This document shows, piece by piece, positions 23,993-34,425 of a stretch of DNA of 64,000 nt. The stretch is from contig JBQDDG010000004.1 of the NCBI GenBank assembly GCA_052093225.1, forward strand, positions 33,170 through 97,169, written 5' to 3'. The position numbers were made by a program, and so were the translations under genes. The DNA is from JB111 sp052093225. GTDB taxonomy: Bacteria; Actinomycetota; Actinomycetes; Actinomycetales; Actinomycetaceae. The first letter of the stretch is position 1. Each line of letters opens with the position of its first letter. The notes under the pieces were generated by a model. The model saw only the letters and a program-made list of their open reading frames with translations, was not told where the DNA came from and did no database searches.

Positions 23993-25477
23993 TCAGTCCT
24001 CCGCGTCCTCCGCGTCCTCGTCCTCGATCCGGGCGTTCGCGTCCCCCGTCGCGGCGGCGTCCTCGAGCTCCTGCGCCGTCGCCTCCGGGTCGGAGGGGTC
24101 GGTGAAGAAGTCGATGAGGATCGGCCACATCCCCTGCGCCGTGGAGGCGCCGAACGAGGAGTGCACCTGGTCGGAGAGGTCGACCCGGAAGACCTCCGCG
24201 CCGGAGAGGTGCTCGGCGACGGCGCGGGCGGCCGGGTCCGTGTAGAGGTCGAGGTCCGCGTCGGCGTTCGGCGACGTCGACCCGCCGAGCCGGATCCACA
24301 GGTCCGCCGCCTCGGGCGAGGCGAGGTAGCGCACGAGCTCCTGGGTGCCCTCCTCGTCGTCGAACGCGACCACGCCGGAGGCGCTGCCGACGACCGACCG
24401 CGATGGCCCGTCGACGCCCGGCCACCCGTAGAACGCGGCGTCCTCGCCGAGGACGGAGTCGGTCTGCCCGATGATCGCGCCGCGCACGTAGTCGCCGCCG
24501 ACCATGGTGGCGGCCTGCGGGGGGTCGCCGAACACCGAGGACACCGCCTCCGGGTAGGTCCGCGAGGGCCCGCCGGGCAAGAGCAGGTCCTCATCGCCCC
24601 AGACCTCCGCGAGCATCTCGAGCGCCTCGACCACGCTCGGGTCGGTCCACGGGATCTCGTGGTCGGCCAGCCGGTCGTACATCTCGGGCCCCGCGGAGGC
24701 GAGGTAGACGTTCTCGAACCAATCGGTGAGCGGCCAGCCGATGTCGACGCCGACGGACAGGGCCGGCGTGCCGGCCGCGGACAGGGTGCCTATCGCCGCG
24801 ACGAACTCGTCCCAGGTCCGCGGCTCCTCGACGCCCGCCTCCTCGTACAGGGCGGTGTCGTACCAGACCGTCGACTTCGACTCGGCCTCGAACCACACGC
24901 CGTACAGCTCGTCGTCGTGGGTGCCGAGCTCGACCCACGCGGGCCCGTAGCTCTCCTGGACGGCCGCGACCGTCTCGTCGGCCAGCGGCACGATGGCGCC
25001 GTCGGTGGCGAGGTCCTGCAGGAGGCCCGGGTCCCGCACGAGGGCGACGTCCGGCGGGCGACCGTCCTCGACGCTCTCGGTGAGCGCCGTCGTCGGGTCC
25101 CCGCCGGCACCGAGGTGCTGGACGTCGGCGCCGGTGGCCTCCTCGAAGGCGGCGAGCACCCTCTCGAAGGTCGCCAGCCGGTCGCCCGACCAGCTCGTGG
25201 CGATCTCGACCGCTTGCCCCGATAGGTCCGCGTAGCCCTCGAGCTCCGGCAGGGGGACCTCGTCCGCGGGGACGTCCGGCCCGGGTGCGGTCGGAGCCTC
25301 GGAGGCGGACTCCGACGCGGTCTCCGGCGGAGCGTCGGAGGTGGTCTCCCCCGGCGCGGAATCGTCGGGGGGCGCGAGGTCGTCGTCGCCGTCCCCGCCG
25401 CACGCCGCGAGCACCGAGGCGGCGGCGAGCGCCACCGCGGTCGCCGCGTACCGTCGCCGCGTCCTCGTCCCAGCCAT
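23993..25477 (-). CDS. Carbohydrate ABC transporter substrate-binding lipoprotein (paralogue A)
   Basis: A 494-residue sugar receptor. Lipobox VLAACG with Cys26, then an acidic/Pro/Ser linker to about residue 70. The mature domain begins 'LEGYADLSGQAVEIATSWSG' and continues with motifs shared with the paralogue at 27852-29255: 'YGVWFEAESKSTVWYDTALY', 'GWPLTDWFENVYLASAGPEMYD', 'HEIPWTDPSVVEALEML'. This is the CUT1 (family 1) type, similar to alpha-glucoside receptors. The C-terminus carries an extra Glu/Asp/Ala-rich tail of 20 residues. TACGAT (25514-25519) and a hairpin lie in the 70-bp gap after the upstream permease, so it may have its own transcript as well. Confidence 0.93.
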   Translation of the reverse strand: MAGTRTRRRYAATAVALAAASVLAACGGDGDDDLAPPDDSAPGETTSDAPPETASESASEAPTAPGPDVPADEVPLPELEGYADLSGQAVEIATSWSGDRLATFERVLAAFEEATGADVQHLGAGGDPTTALTESVEDGRPPDVALVRDPGLLQDLATDGAIVPLADETVAAVQESYGPAWVELGTHDDELYGVWFEAESKSTVWYDTALYEEAGVEEPRTWDEFVAAIGTLSAAGTPALSVGVDIGWPLTDWFENVYLASAGPEMYDRLADHEIPWTDPSVVEALEMLAEVWGDEDLLLPGGPSRTYPEAVSSVFGDPPQAATMVGGDYVRGAIIGQTDSVLGEDAAFYGWPGVDGPSRSVVGSASGVVAFDDEEGTQELVRYLASPEAADLWIRLGGSTSPNADADLDLYTDPAARAVAEHLSGAEVFRVDLSDQVHSSFGASTAQGMWPILIDFFTDPSDPEATAQELEDAAATGDANARIEDEDAEDAED

Positions 25478-25520
25478 CGTCCGCCCTTCCTGGACCGCCC
25501 CTCTGGCCCCGCCATCGTAG

Positions 25521-25544
25521 GTCGTGGCCGGCCCCGGCCGACGA
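25521..25544 (-). terminator. Hairpin between permease gene and binding-protein A gene
   Basis: GTCG-TGGCCGG pairs with CCGGCC-GACGAC with one bulge. It follows the permease stop (25550-25548) immediately, so it may end or process the upstream operon transcript before paralogue A. Confidence 0.5.
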
Positions 25545-25547
25545 CGC

Positions 25548-26492
25548 CTACTTCTGGGAGCCCGCCATCATGGCGCTGACGAAGTAGCGCTGGAACGCGA
25601 AGAACACGATGAGCGGGACGACCATCGACAAGAAGGCGCCGGCGGACAGGACGTCCATGTTCGAGGAGAACTGGCGGAGCTGGGACTGCAGCGCCACGGT
25701 GATCGGCTGGCTGTCCGTCGAGGAGAACAGCAGGGCGACGAGCATGTCGTTCCAGGACCACAGGAACTGGAAGATCGCGAGGGAGGCGATCGAGGGCATG
25801 GCGAGCGGCAGGGCGATGCGGAAGAAGATCCGCAGCTCGCTCGCCCCGTCGATGCGTGCGGCCTCGAGCATCTCGTCCGGGATCTGCATGAAGAAGTTGC
25901 GAAGCAGGAAGATCGCGAACGGCAGTCCGAACGCCGTGTGGAACAGCACCACCGCCGAGATCGACCCGAAGATGCCGATGTCACCGAACAGGCGGGCCAG
26001 CGGGATGAAGGCCACCTGCAGCGGGACCGCCATGAACGCGATGATGACGATGAGCAGCCAGTCCCGGCCCGGGAACCTGATCCACGCGAGCGCGTAGCCG
26101 GCCATCGCGCCGATCCCGACGACGAGGAGGGTCGAGGGGACCACGATGAGCACCGTGTTCCACAGCGAGGACATGATCCAGTCGGACTGGAGGATGTTGC
26201 GGTAGTTGTCCACCGAGAACTGGCTGAGATCGGTGAACCCGCTCCACCAGCCCGACTGTGAGTTGGCCTGCGAGCTGCGCAGCGACGAGAAGAACAGGCC
26301 GACCGTCGGGACGAGCCACATCAGCGCGACGACGACGAGGACGACGTTGACGATCCAGCGCCCGAGCAGACGTGTGACGCGCGACCCGCCCGTCGGGCGT
26401 GATCCCGGTGGCGTGGCCGGGGGCGGTGCGTGATCGTCGCCGGAGCCGTCCGGCGCCGGTGCGGGCGGCGTGGTGCCGACGACGGCGGTCAT
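25548..26492 (-). CDS. Carbohydrate ABC transporter permease (MalG/AglG-like)
   Basis: A 314-residue inner-membrane subunit with six segments after a Pro/Gly-rich N-terminus of 45 residues. The EAA loop is present as 'EAARIDGASELRIFFRIALPLAMP' in two adjoining pieces, which docks the ATPase. The second of the CUT1 permease pair, it starts inside the preceding permease gene (4-bp overlap ATGA), so the two are made in equal amounts. No ATP-binding gene is nearby; actinobacterial CUT1 systems usually share a general MsiK-type ATPase encoded elsewhere. Confidence 0.93.
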   Translation of the reverse strand: MTAVVGTTPPAPAPDGSGDDHAPPPATPPGSRPTGGSRVTRLLGRWIVNVVLVVVALMWLVPTVGLFFSSLRSSQANSQSGWWSGFTDLSQFSVDNYRNILQSDWIMSSLWNTVLIVVPSTLLVVGIGAMAGYALAWIRFPGRDWLLIVIIAFMAVPLQVAFIPLARLFGDIGIFGSISAVVLFHTAFGLPFAIFLLRNFFMQIPDEMLEAARIDGASELRIFFRIALPLAMPSIASLAIFQFLWSWNDMLVALLFSSTDSQPITVALQSQLRQFSSNMDVLSAGAFLSMVVPLIVFFAFQRYFVSAMMAGSQK

Positions 26493-27850
26493 GCCTGACC
26501 TCCTCGGCGGAAGTTGCGGATGTTGACGAGGATCGCGGGGAGCACGAGCAGGAGCAGGAAGATCGCGAGCGCCGACCCCAGGCCCTGGTCGTTACCGCCA
26601 CCGAACGAGACGGTCCACATGCGCGTGGCGATGACGTCGGCGGCAGGTTTCGACACCCCGGGCGGGATGACGTAGACGAGGTCGAAGATCTTCAGCACGT
26701 TGATGACCAGAGTGACCATGACGACCATAAGCACCGGCGCGAGCTGCGGCACCGTGATCCGCCGGAAGACCTGCCACTCGTTGGCGCCGTCGGTGCGGGC
26801 CGCCTCCTGCAGGGTCCGGTCGACGGCGGACAGGCCCGACGCGATCATCACCATCGCGAACCCGGCCCAGATCCACACGTAGGCGAGGATCGTCACCGGG
26901 GTGATGAGTCCTGGACCGAGCCAGTCGACCCCCGAGGCGCCGGCGGAGAAGCTCGAGGCCGGGAGCTGGATCGTGTACGTCCCGCCCGGGTCGAGGCCCT
27001 CGATGAGGAACGTGCCGTCTTCGGCGGTGGTCGTGCGGCCGGCCTCCGAGCCGTCGGCGTCGAGGGCGAGGACCTCGATCCCGCCGAGTCCGGGCTTGCC
27101 GTCACCGACCTCGCCGTTCGTGCCCCCACCGCCGCGGACGAAGTCGAACCAGATCGAGCCGGCGATCTGGTCACCGGCGGGGGCGGCGGCCGCCGCGGCG
27201 TCGACCGGCTCGGCGGGCAGCGAGTCCGCGCCGATGCCGACCATGGGGATGTCGACGACCGAGCCGGGCCCGACCTCCTCGGTCGAGGTCATCTCGCCCG
27301 TGTCCGCAACCTCCAGCGGTGCCTCCGGACGGGGCCGTGCGTCGGGGTAGCTCGTGGACTCGGCGCCGACCATCTCCTGCACGGAGACGATGACCGCGTT
27401 GGCGAGGCCGATGTCCGGGTTCTGCTGGAACACGGACCGGAAGATGACGCCGGCGGCGAGCATGGAGATGGCCATCGGCATGAAGATGATGAGCTTGAAC
27501 GCCGTCTGCCAGCGGATGCGCTCCATGAGGACCGCGAAGATGAGTCCCAGGACCGTGCAGACGGCGGGTGCGACGATCACCCAGACGGCGTTGTTGCGCA
27601 GCGCCTGGAAGGTCTGCGGGTCGGTGAACATGGTGGCGTAGTTGCCGAGCCCGACGAAGCCGTCGCCCGACTGGTCGAAGAACGACCGGACCACCGAGTA
27701 GACGATCGGGTACGCGACGAGCGCACCGAGGACCAGGACCGCCGGCCCGAGGAAGATGACGAGGATCAACCACGTGCTGGAGCCGCCGCGGGGGGCGCGG
27801 CGTGCGCGCCCCCCGCGGGGTTCGGCCGTGGTCGTCGCGGCCGAGGTCAC
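26489..27850 (-). CDS. Carbohydrate ABC transporter permease (MalF/AglF-like) with large extracytoplasmic insert
   Basis: A 453-residue inner-membrane subunit, about 150 residues longer than usual for CUT1. Segments at about 26-50, 90-110 and 118-140 precede an insert at about 160-310, and the rest holds three more segments with the EAA loop 'EAARTDGANEWQVFRRITVP'. Residues about 228-298 of the insert resemble an SdrD B-like (Cna-B-type) beta domain: 'GSIWFDFVRGG', 'GKPGLGGIEVLALDADG', 'TTTAEDGTFLIEGLDPGG', 'TYTIQLP'. The start is GTG at 27850, one base after the stop of the binding-protein gene. The insert probably faces outside and touches the binding protein; that is an inference. Confidence 0.9.
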   Translation of the reverse strand: MTSAATTTAEPRGGRARRAPRGGSSTWLILVIFLGPAVLVLGALVAYPIVYSVVRSFFDQSGDGFVGLGNYATMFTDPQTFQALRNNAVWVIVAPAVCTVLGLIFAVLMERIRWQTAFKLIIFMPMAISMLAAGVIFRSVFQQNPDIGLANAVIVSVQEMVGAESTSYPDARPRPEAPLEVADTGEMTSTEEVGPGSVVDIPMVGIGADSLPAEPVDAAAAAAPAGDQIAGSIWFDFVRGGGGTNGEVGDGKPGLGGIEVLALDADGSEAGRTTTAEDGTFLIEGLDPGGTYTIQLPASSFSAGASGVDWLGPGLITPVTILAYVWIWAGFAMVMIASGLSAVDRTLQEAARTDGANEWQVFRRITVPQLAPVLMVVMVTLVINVLKIFDLVYVIPPGVSKPAADVIATRMWTVSFGGGNDQGLGSALAIFLLLLVLPAILVNIRNFRRGGQA

Positions 27851-27851
27851 C

Positions 27852-29255
27852 TCAGCCGCCGTAGGCGGCGACCGCAGCGTCCTCGAGTGCCTGGGCCGTC
27901 GCCTCGGGGTCGGACGGGTCCTCGTAGAACTCGATGAGGAGCTGCCACATGCCCTCGCCCTCGGTGCCGCCGAACGCGGACGGCGCGAGGTCGGAGAGGT
28001 CGAAGCGGAAGACCTCGGCGTCGACGAGCTGCTGGGCGATCTCGAGCGAGATGTCGTCCGGGTAGAGGTCGAGGTCCGCGTTCTGGTTCGGCGAGGTGAA
28101 GCCGCCGAGCTCGATCCAGATGTTCGCCGCCTCCGGGGAGGCGAGGTAGCGCATGAGCTCGGAGGTGGCCTCGCCGTCGTCGAAGGCGACCGCGACGTTG
28201 CCGGCGCCCATGACTGAGGGGGCCGAGTCGTTCATCGAGGGCCACGCGTAGAACAGCGCGTCCTCGCCGACGACGGCGTCCGTCTGGTCGGCGATGTTGC
28301 CGGCGACGAAGTCACCCTCGAACACGGTGCCGGCCTCGGCCGGGTCGGTGAACACGCTGGTCACCGAGTCGGGGAACGAGCGCTGGCCGCCGCCCTCGAG
28401 CAGGAGCGCGTCGTTGCTCCACACCTCGGCGAGGGCCTCGAGCGCCTCGACGACGCTCGGGTCGGTCCAGGGGATCTCGTGGTCGGCGAGCTGGTCGTAC
28501 ATCTCGGGCCCCGCGGTGCGCAGGTAGACGTTCTCGAACCAGTCGGTGAGCGGCCAGCCGACGTCGGCGCCGACGGACAGGCCGGGCACGCCGGAGTCGG
28601 AGACGAGCTGCAGGGTGGAGACGAAGTCCTCCCAGGTCTCGGGCACCTCGGCGCCCGCGTCCTCGTAGACCTGCGCGTTGTACCAGATGGTCGACTTGTT
28701 GGCGGCCTTGAACCAGACGCCGTAGACCTCGCCGTCGACGGAGCCGAGGTCGACCCACGTCTCCGCGTAGTTCTCCTCGACCGCTGCGAGCGTGTCCTCG
28801 GACAGCGGCACGATGTTGCCGTCGGCGGCCAGCTGGTCCATGAGGCCGGGCTGCGGGATGAGCGCGATGTTCGGGGGGTTGCCGCCCTCGACGCGCGTGC
28901 CGATCGTCGTGGCCACGTTGTTGCCGTAGCTCTCGTAGTCCACCTGCGCGCCGGTGGCCTCCTCGAACGCGTCGATGACGGTCTCGAAGTTCTCCTGCTC
29001 GGCGCCGGACCAGTCGGAGCCGACCACGAGGGTCTCGCCGGACAGGTCGGCATAGCCCTCGAGCTCGGGGAGCTCGACGTCGCCGCCGCCCGCACCGTCC
29101 GATCCACCCTCCTCGCCGGAACCGCCCTCCTCGGACGTGTCGCCGCCGTCCTCGGACCCGTCGTCCCCACCGCCGCCGCACGCCGCCAGCATCGCTGCCG
29201 CGGCCAGCCCCGCCACGAACACGGTGCTGCGTCGCCTCATCGTCCTACGTGTCAT
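27852..29255 (-). CDS. Carbohydrate ABC transporter substrate-binding lipoprotein (paralogue B)
   Basis: A 467-residue sugar receptor. Lipobox MLAACG (Cys26), then a Gly/Ser/Glu/Asp-rich linker to about 58. The mature domain is a close paralogue of the protein at 23993-25477, including 'GWPLTDWFENVYLRTAGPEMYD' split motifs and 'RYLASPEAANIWIELGG'. It is the first gene of the operon B-permease-permease-A. AAGGAGG eight bases upstream marks ATG 29255. The 140-bp upstream region holds TAGTCT (about 29314-29319) as a possible -10 box and a GACGTC-TCGAA-GACGTC repeat near 29338-29358. Ligand unknown; alpha-glucosides are possible. Confidence 0.94.
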   Translation of the reverse strand: MTRRTMRRRSTVFVAGLAAAAMLAACGGGGDDGSEDGGDTSEEGGSGEEGGSDGAGGGDVELPELEGYADLSGETLVVGSDWSGAEQENFETVIDAFEEATGAQVDYESYGNNVATTIGTRVEGGNPPNIALIPQPGLMDQLAADGNIVPLSEDTLAAVEENYAETWVDLGSVDGEVYGVWFKAANKSTIWYNAQVYEDAGAEVPETWEDFVSTLQLVSDSGVPGLSVGADVGWPLTDWFENVYLRTAGPEMYDQLADHEIPWTDPSVVEALEALAEVWSNDALLLEGGGQRSFPDSVTSVFTDPAEAGTVFEGDFVAGNIADQTDAVVGEDALFYAWPSMNDSAPSVMGAGNVAVAFDDGEATSELMRYLASPEAANIWIELGGFTSPNQNADLDLYPDDISLEIAQQLVDAEVFRFDLSDLAPSAFGGTEGEGMWQLLIEFYEDPSDPEATAQALEDAAVAAYGG

Positions 29256-29395
29256 CGTTCGCCCTCCTTGGTGAACCGTTCGCCACATCGTGAACAGCCA
29301 CAGACTAGAGCGTCCCGCGGGCCGGAGCCGCCGATCGGACGTCTCGAAGACGTCTCGACCGCGCGAGGGGTTGCGAGCCGCGGGGAGGACGTTCG

Positions 29396-30863
<1,468 letters not shown>

Positions 30864-30867
<4 letters not shown>

Positions 30868-32138
30868 GCGGCCACCGGGGTGAGGACCTCGCGGCCGCCG
30901 AGGTAGGGGCGCAGGGCGGCCGGCACGTGGACCGAGCCGTCGGCCTGCTGGTGGTTCTCGAGGAACGCGACGATCCACCGCGTGGTGGCGAGCGTGCCGT
31001 TGAGGGTGGCGACCGGCGTCGTGCCGTTCCCGGTGCGCTCCCGGATCCCGAGGCGGCGCGCCTGGAAGGTGGTGCAGTTCGACGTCGAGGTCACCTCCAT
31101 CCACCGCTCCTGGCTGGGCAACCACGCCTCGCAGTCGAACTTCCTGGCGGCGGAGGCGCCGAGGTCCCCGGCGGCGGTGTCGATGATCCGGTAGGGCAGC
31201 TCGACGGCGTCGAGCATCTCCCGCTCGAGCCCGAGCAGGGCCTCGTGCTCGGCCTCGGCGTCCTCGGCGTGGACGTAGGAGAACATCTCGAGCTTGTTGA
31301 ACTGGTGGACGCGGATGATGCCGCGGGTGTCCTTGCCGTACGAGCCCGCCTCCCGGCGGTAGCAGGTCGACCATCCGGCGTAGCGCAGCGGGCCGTCCGA
31401 GAGGTCGACGATCTCGTCGCTGTGGTAGCCGGCGAGCGCCACCTCCGAGGTGCCCGTGAGGTAGAGGTCGTCGGCGGGCAGGTGGTAGATCTCGTCTGCG
31501 TGCGCCCCGAGGAACCCGGTGCCGGCCATGATCTGCGGGCCCACGAGCGTGGGGGTGACCATGAGCGTGAACCCGGCCTCCTCGGCCTTGTCCGCCGCGC
31601 GCGTGAGCAGCGCGAGCTCGAGGCGCGCGCCGATCCCCGTGAGGTAGTAGAAGCGCGCCCCGGAGACCTTGGTGCCGCGTCGCACGTCGATCGCCCGCAG
31701 CGACTCCCCGATGTCCAGGTGGTCGCGGACGGTCACACCCTCGGCCGCGAGGTCGCGCGGGGTGCCGACGTGCTCGAGCACCTCGTAGTCGTCCTCCCCA
31801 CCGGCGGGGATGCCCGGCACCACGAGGTTCGGCATCTGCCAGAGCAGCTCGTCCGCGCGCGTGGCCGCGGCGTCGGCGGCCTCCTGCCGGGCCGTGACGT
31901 CGGCGGCCATCTCCTTGGCGCGGGCGAGCACGGCGGGGCGCTCCTCGGGCGAGGCCTTGCCGATGGAGCGGGAGAGCTCCTTGTGCTCGGCGCGCAGGGA
32001 CTCGAACTCACCCAGCGAGGTCCGCCGCGCCGCGTCGGCCTCGAGGATCTTGTCGACGAGCGCGGGGTCCTCACCGCGCGCCACCAGGCTGTCGCGCGCG
32101 GGCTGGGGGTCCTCGCGCAGTGCTCGCACATCGATCAT
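30864..32138 (-). CDS. serS: Seryl-tRNA synthetase
   Basis: Charges tRNA-Ser, of which this window carries three isoacceptors. The 424-residue protein begins with 'MIDVRALREDPQPARDSLVARG', and residues 1-105 form the long antiparallel coiled-coil arm that binds the variable arm of tRNA-Ser. The class II catalytic core has motif 2 in 'YRREAGSYGKDTRGIIRVHQF' and motif 3 near 'ATLNGTLATTRWIVAFLENHQ' at the C-terminus. TAGGCT ends six bases before the ATG, so the mRNA is probably leaderless. The stop overlaps the GTG of the HAD gene. Confidence 0.98.
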
Positions 32139-32274
32139 GCTCCGAGCCTATGCCGGGCCGGAGAGAAGTCCCCGACGATTCCGTCACCATCCGGACCTGC
32201 CCGGTGCCACCATGTGCGCTGGGCCGTTTCCGACCCGCCCCCACCCCCACACACACGTACAGGGAGCGTCACCC

Positions 32275-32589
32275 ATGATCGTCACGACCACGTCGACCAT
32301 CCAGAACGCGAACATCGCGGAGTACATCCGCATCGTCGCCGGCGAGACCGTCATCGGCATCAACATGTTCAAGGACATCGGCGCCGGGTTCCGCAACCTC
32401 GTCGGTGGTCGTTCCGAGGGCTACGAGCGTGAGATCGGCGGCGCCCGTGAGGCCGCGCTCGGCGAGATGGTGCAGCGGGCCATCGAGCTCGGCGCCAACG
32501 GCGTGGTCGGCGTCGACATCGACTACGAGTCCGTCGGCCAGGGGATGATGATGGTCACCGCCTCGGGCACGGCGGTGCGGATCGCCTGA
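32275..32589 (+). CDS. YbjQ-family (DUF74) protein
   Basis: A 104-residue protein that forms pentamers in characterised relatives. The family signature is visible in 'GETVIGINMFKDIGAGFRNLVGG', 'SEGYEREI', and 'ALGEMVQRAIELGANGVVGVDIDYE'. It was once called a heavy-metal-binding domain; its role is not established. GGGAG precedes ATG 32275. It is divergent from serS with 136 bases between starts and is followed after 34 bases by the lipid kinase. Confidence 0.93.
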   Translation: MIVTTTSTIQNANIAEYIRIVAGETVIGINMFKDIGAGFRNLVGGRSEGYEREIGGAREAALGEMVQRAIELGANGVVGVDIDYESVGQGMMMVTASGTAVRIA

Positions 32590-32623
32590 CCGCGCCCCGA
32601 TGACGCCCGGGATACCGTGAGGC

Positions 32624-33865
32624 GTGCCCACGGAATGGTTGATCGTCCTCGTCGTCGTTGTCGTCGTCGCGCTGCCCGTGCTCGCCCTGACGATCTCCGT
32701 CGCCCGGCGCCGGGGAGCCCTCGAGGCCGAGTCCGCCCGGGCGAACGCCGCGGCCAGGAGCGAGGCCGAGGACGAGGCGCGCACGTCCGCGCGGAACGTC
32801 CGGCGACCGGTGGCCGTGGTGGTCAACCCGTCGAAGAACGTCGACGTCGACGACCTGCGCCGCCGGTTCGCCGAGGCCGCGCGGGCCGGCGGCCGCCTCG
32901 AGCCGCTGTGGTTCGAGACGACCCCCGACGACCCGGGCCGCGGCCAGGCCGAGCGGGCGCTGGCTGCGGGCGCGAGCACGGTGGTCGCCGCCGGCGGTGA
33001 CGGCACCGTGCGCGCCGTCGCCGAGGTCCTCGCCGGCACCGGCACGCCGATGGGCGTCATCCCGCTCGGCACCGGCAACCTGCTCGCCCGCAACCTCGGG
33101 CTCCCGCTCGAGGACCTGGACGAGCTCGTCCGCATCGCGACGAGCGACGCGCCGCGTCCGGTCGACGTCGGGTGGCTCAGGGTCGACGACCGCGGCGGGG
33201 CCGGGGCGGCCGACCCCGCCGACGGGATCCTCGCCGAGGAGGCGGGCGCTGGCCGTGACGGCTGGCACGCGTTCACCGTCATCGCGGGGCTCGGCTTCGA
33301 CGCGGACATGGTCAACGAGACCAACGACCAGCTCAAGGCCAAGATCGGCTGGTTCGCCTACTTCGTCGGCGGCGTGAAGAACATGCTCAAGAGCCGCCTC
33401 AAGGTCACGGTCACGGCCGACGACGGGGAGCCCAAGGACCTCAAGGTCCGCACGGTCATGCTGGCGAACTGCGGGCTCCTGCCCGGCGGGCTCGTGCTCT
33501 CGCCCGACTCGAAGTTCGACGACGGCGTGCTCGAGGTGGTCTCCGTGGACACCCGGTTCGGGATCGTGGGCTGGGCGAACCTCGCGATCGCCGTCATCGC
33601 GCAGAAGTTCGGGCGCCGCCCCGAGGAGTCCTTCTACCCGGGCGCGGACCTGCTGTTCCACCCGGCCGAGCGCGTCCGCATCCGCGCCGAGGACACCGCC
33701 CACGTGCAGCTCGACGGCGACCTGCTCGCCACGTCCGGGTCGATCGACGTGCGGGTCGAGCACGGGGCGCTGCAGATGCGCTACCCCGTGCCCGCGGACC
33801 GGCTCCAGGCGCGCCAGGGCGAGCAGCTGCCCGGCGAGCCCGCCGACCGCCACGTCGAGGACTGA
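32624..33865 (+). CDS. Diacylglycerol kinase-family lipid kinase
   Basis: A 413-residue protein with an N-terminal membrane anchor (about 5-25), then a charged linker to residue 60, then the DAGK catalytic fold: 'VAVVVNPSK' (about 63-71), nucleotide loop GGDGT (124-128), 'PLGTGNLLARNLGLP' (144-158), and the C-terminal beta-sandwich 'DGDLLATSGSIDV'. Family members phosphorylate diacylglycerol or sphingosine-like lipids, or make phosphatidylinositol-type intermediates in actinobacteria. GTG start with TACCGT upstream. The substrate is not determinable here. Confidence 0.93.
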   Translation: MPTEWLIVLVVVVVVALPVLALTISVARRRGALEAESARANAAARSEAEDEARTSARNVRRPVAVVVNPSKNVDVDDLRRRFAEAARAGGRLEPLWFETTPDDPGRGQAERALAAGASTVVAAGGDGTVRAVAEVLAGTGTPMGVIPLGTGNLLARNLGLPLEDLDELVRIATSDAPRPVDVGWLRVDDRGGAGAADPADGILAEEAGAGRDGWHAFTVIAGLGFDADMVNETNDQLKAKIGWFAYFVGGVKNMLKSRLKVTVTADDGEPKDLKVRTVMLANCGLLPGGLVLSPDSKFDDGVLEVVSVDTRFGIVGWANLAIAVIAQKFGRRPEESFYPGADLLFHPAERVRIRAEDTAHVQLDGDLLATSGSIDVRVEHGALQMRYPVPADRLQARQGEQLPGEPADRHVED

Positions 33866-33914
33866 GCGCCGGGGTGTGTCGCGGCCGAGCGGCAGACGCT
33901 CGGCAGCCGCCCGG

Positions 33915-34325
33915 TCAGGCTGCGGTGCCCTCGATCGTCACGTTGGTCGCCTTGACGACGGCGGTGGCCAGCGAGCCGACCTCGAGCCCGAGCTCCCGCA
34001 CGGCCTCCGTCGAGATGAGCGAGACCACCCGGTAGGCGCCGCACTGGAGCTCGACCTGGCTCATCACCTGGTCGGAGACGATCCCCGTAACGATCCCCGT
34101 CAGGTGGTTGCGGGCCGAGCGGCGGCCCACCCCGTCGTCGATCGCGTCGACGGACTTCTCCGCCGCGAGCTCCTGCGCGAGCCGGGCGACGGAGGCGCCG
34201 TCGAGGGCCCGGCGGCCCGAGTGGTCCTCGATGAGCTCGACCCGCCCCTGGTCGACCCAGCGGCGGACGGTGTCGTCCGAGACACCGAGGAGGTCAGCGG
34301 CGGTGCGGATCCTGAGGTGCGGCAC
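33915..34325 (-). CDS. TOBE-domain helix-turn-helix regulator (molybdate-type)
   Basis: A 136-residue protein. Residues 1-50 are a MerR/excisionase-like HTH ('LRIRTAADLLGVSDDTVRRWVDQGRVE'), and residues about 65-135 a TOBE (molbindin) domain ('RNHLTGIVTGIVSDQVMSQVELQCGAYRVVSLIST', 'LGLEVGSLATAVVKATNVTIEG'). TOBE domains bind molybdate or tungstate, so it is likely a molybdenum-responsive regulator; modABC lies 12.5 kb away on the other strand. GTG start with TACCGT eight bases before, so leaderless. Which promoter it controls is not shown by the sequence. Confidence 0.88.
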   Translation of the reverse strand: MPHLRIRTAADLLGVSDDTVRRWVDQGRVELIEDHSGRRALDGASVARLAQELAAEKSVDAIDDGVGRRSARNHLTGIVTGIVSDQVMSQVELQCGAYRVVSLISTEAVRELGLEVGSLATAVVKATNVTIEGTAA

Positions 34326-34425
34326 GGTCGGACGGTAGCACCCGCATCTGCGGACCTGGCAGTCGCCGCGGCCTCGTCCGAGAGCGAGTCCACGGCCCGC
34401 CGGCGGGCGCACGTCACGCCGGTCG

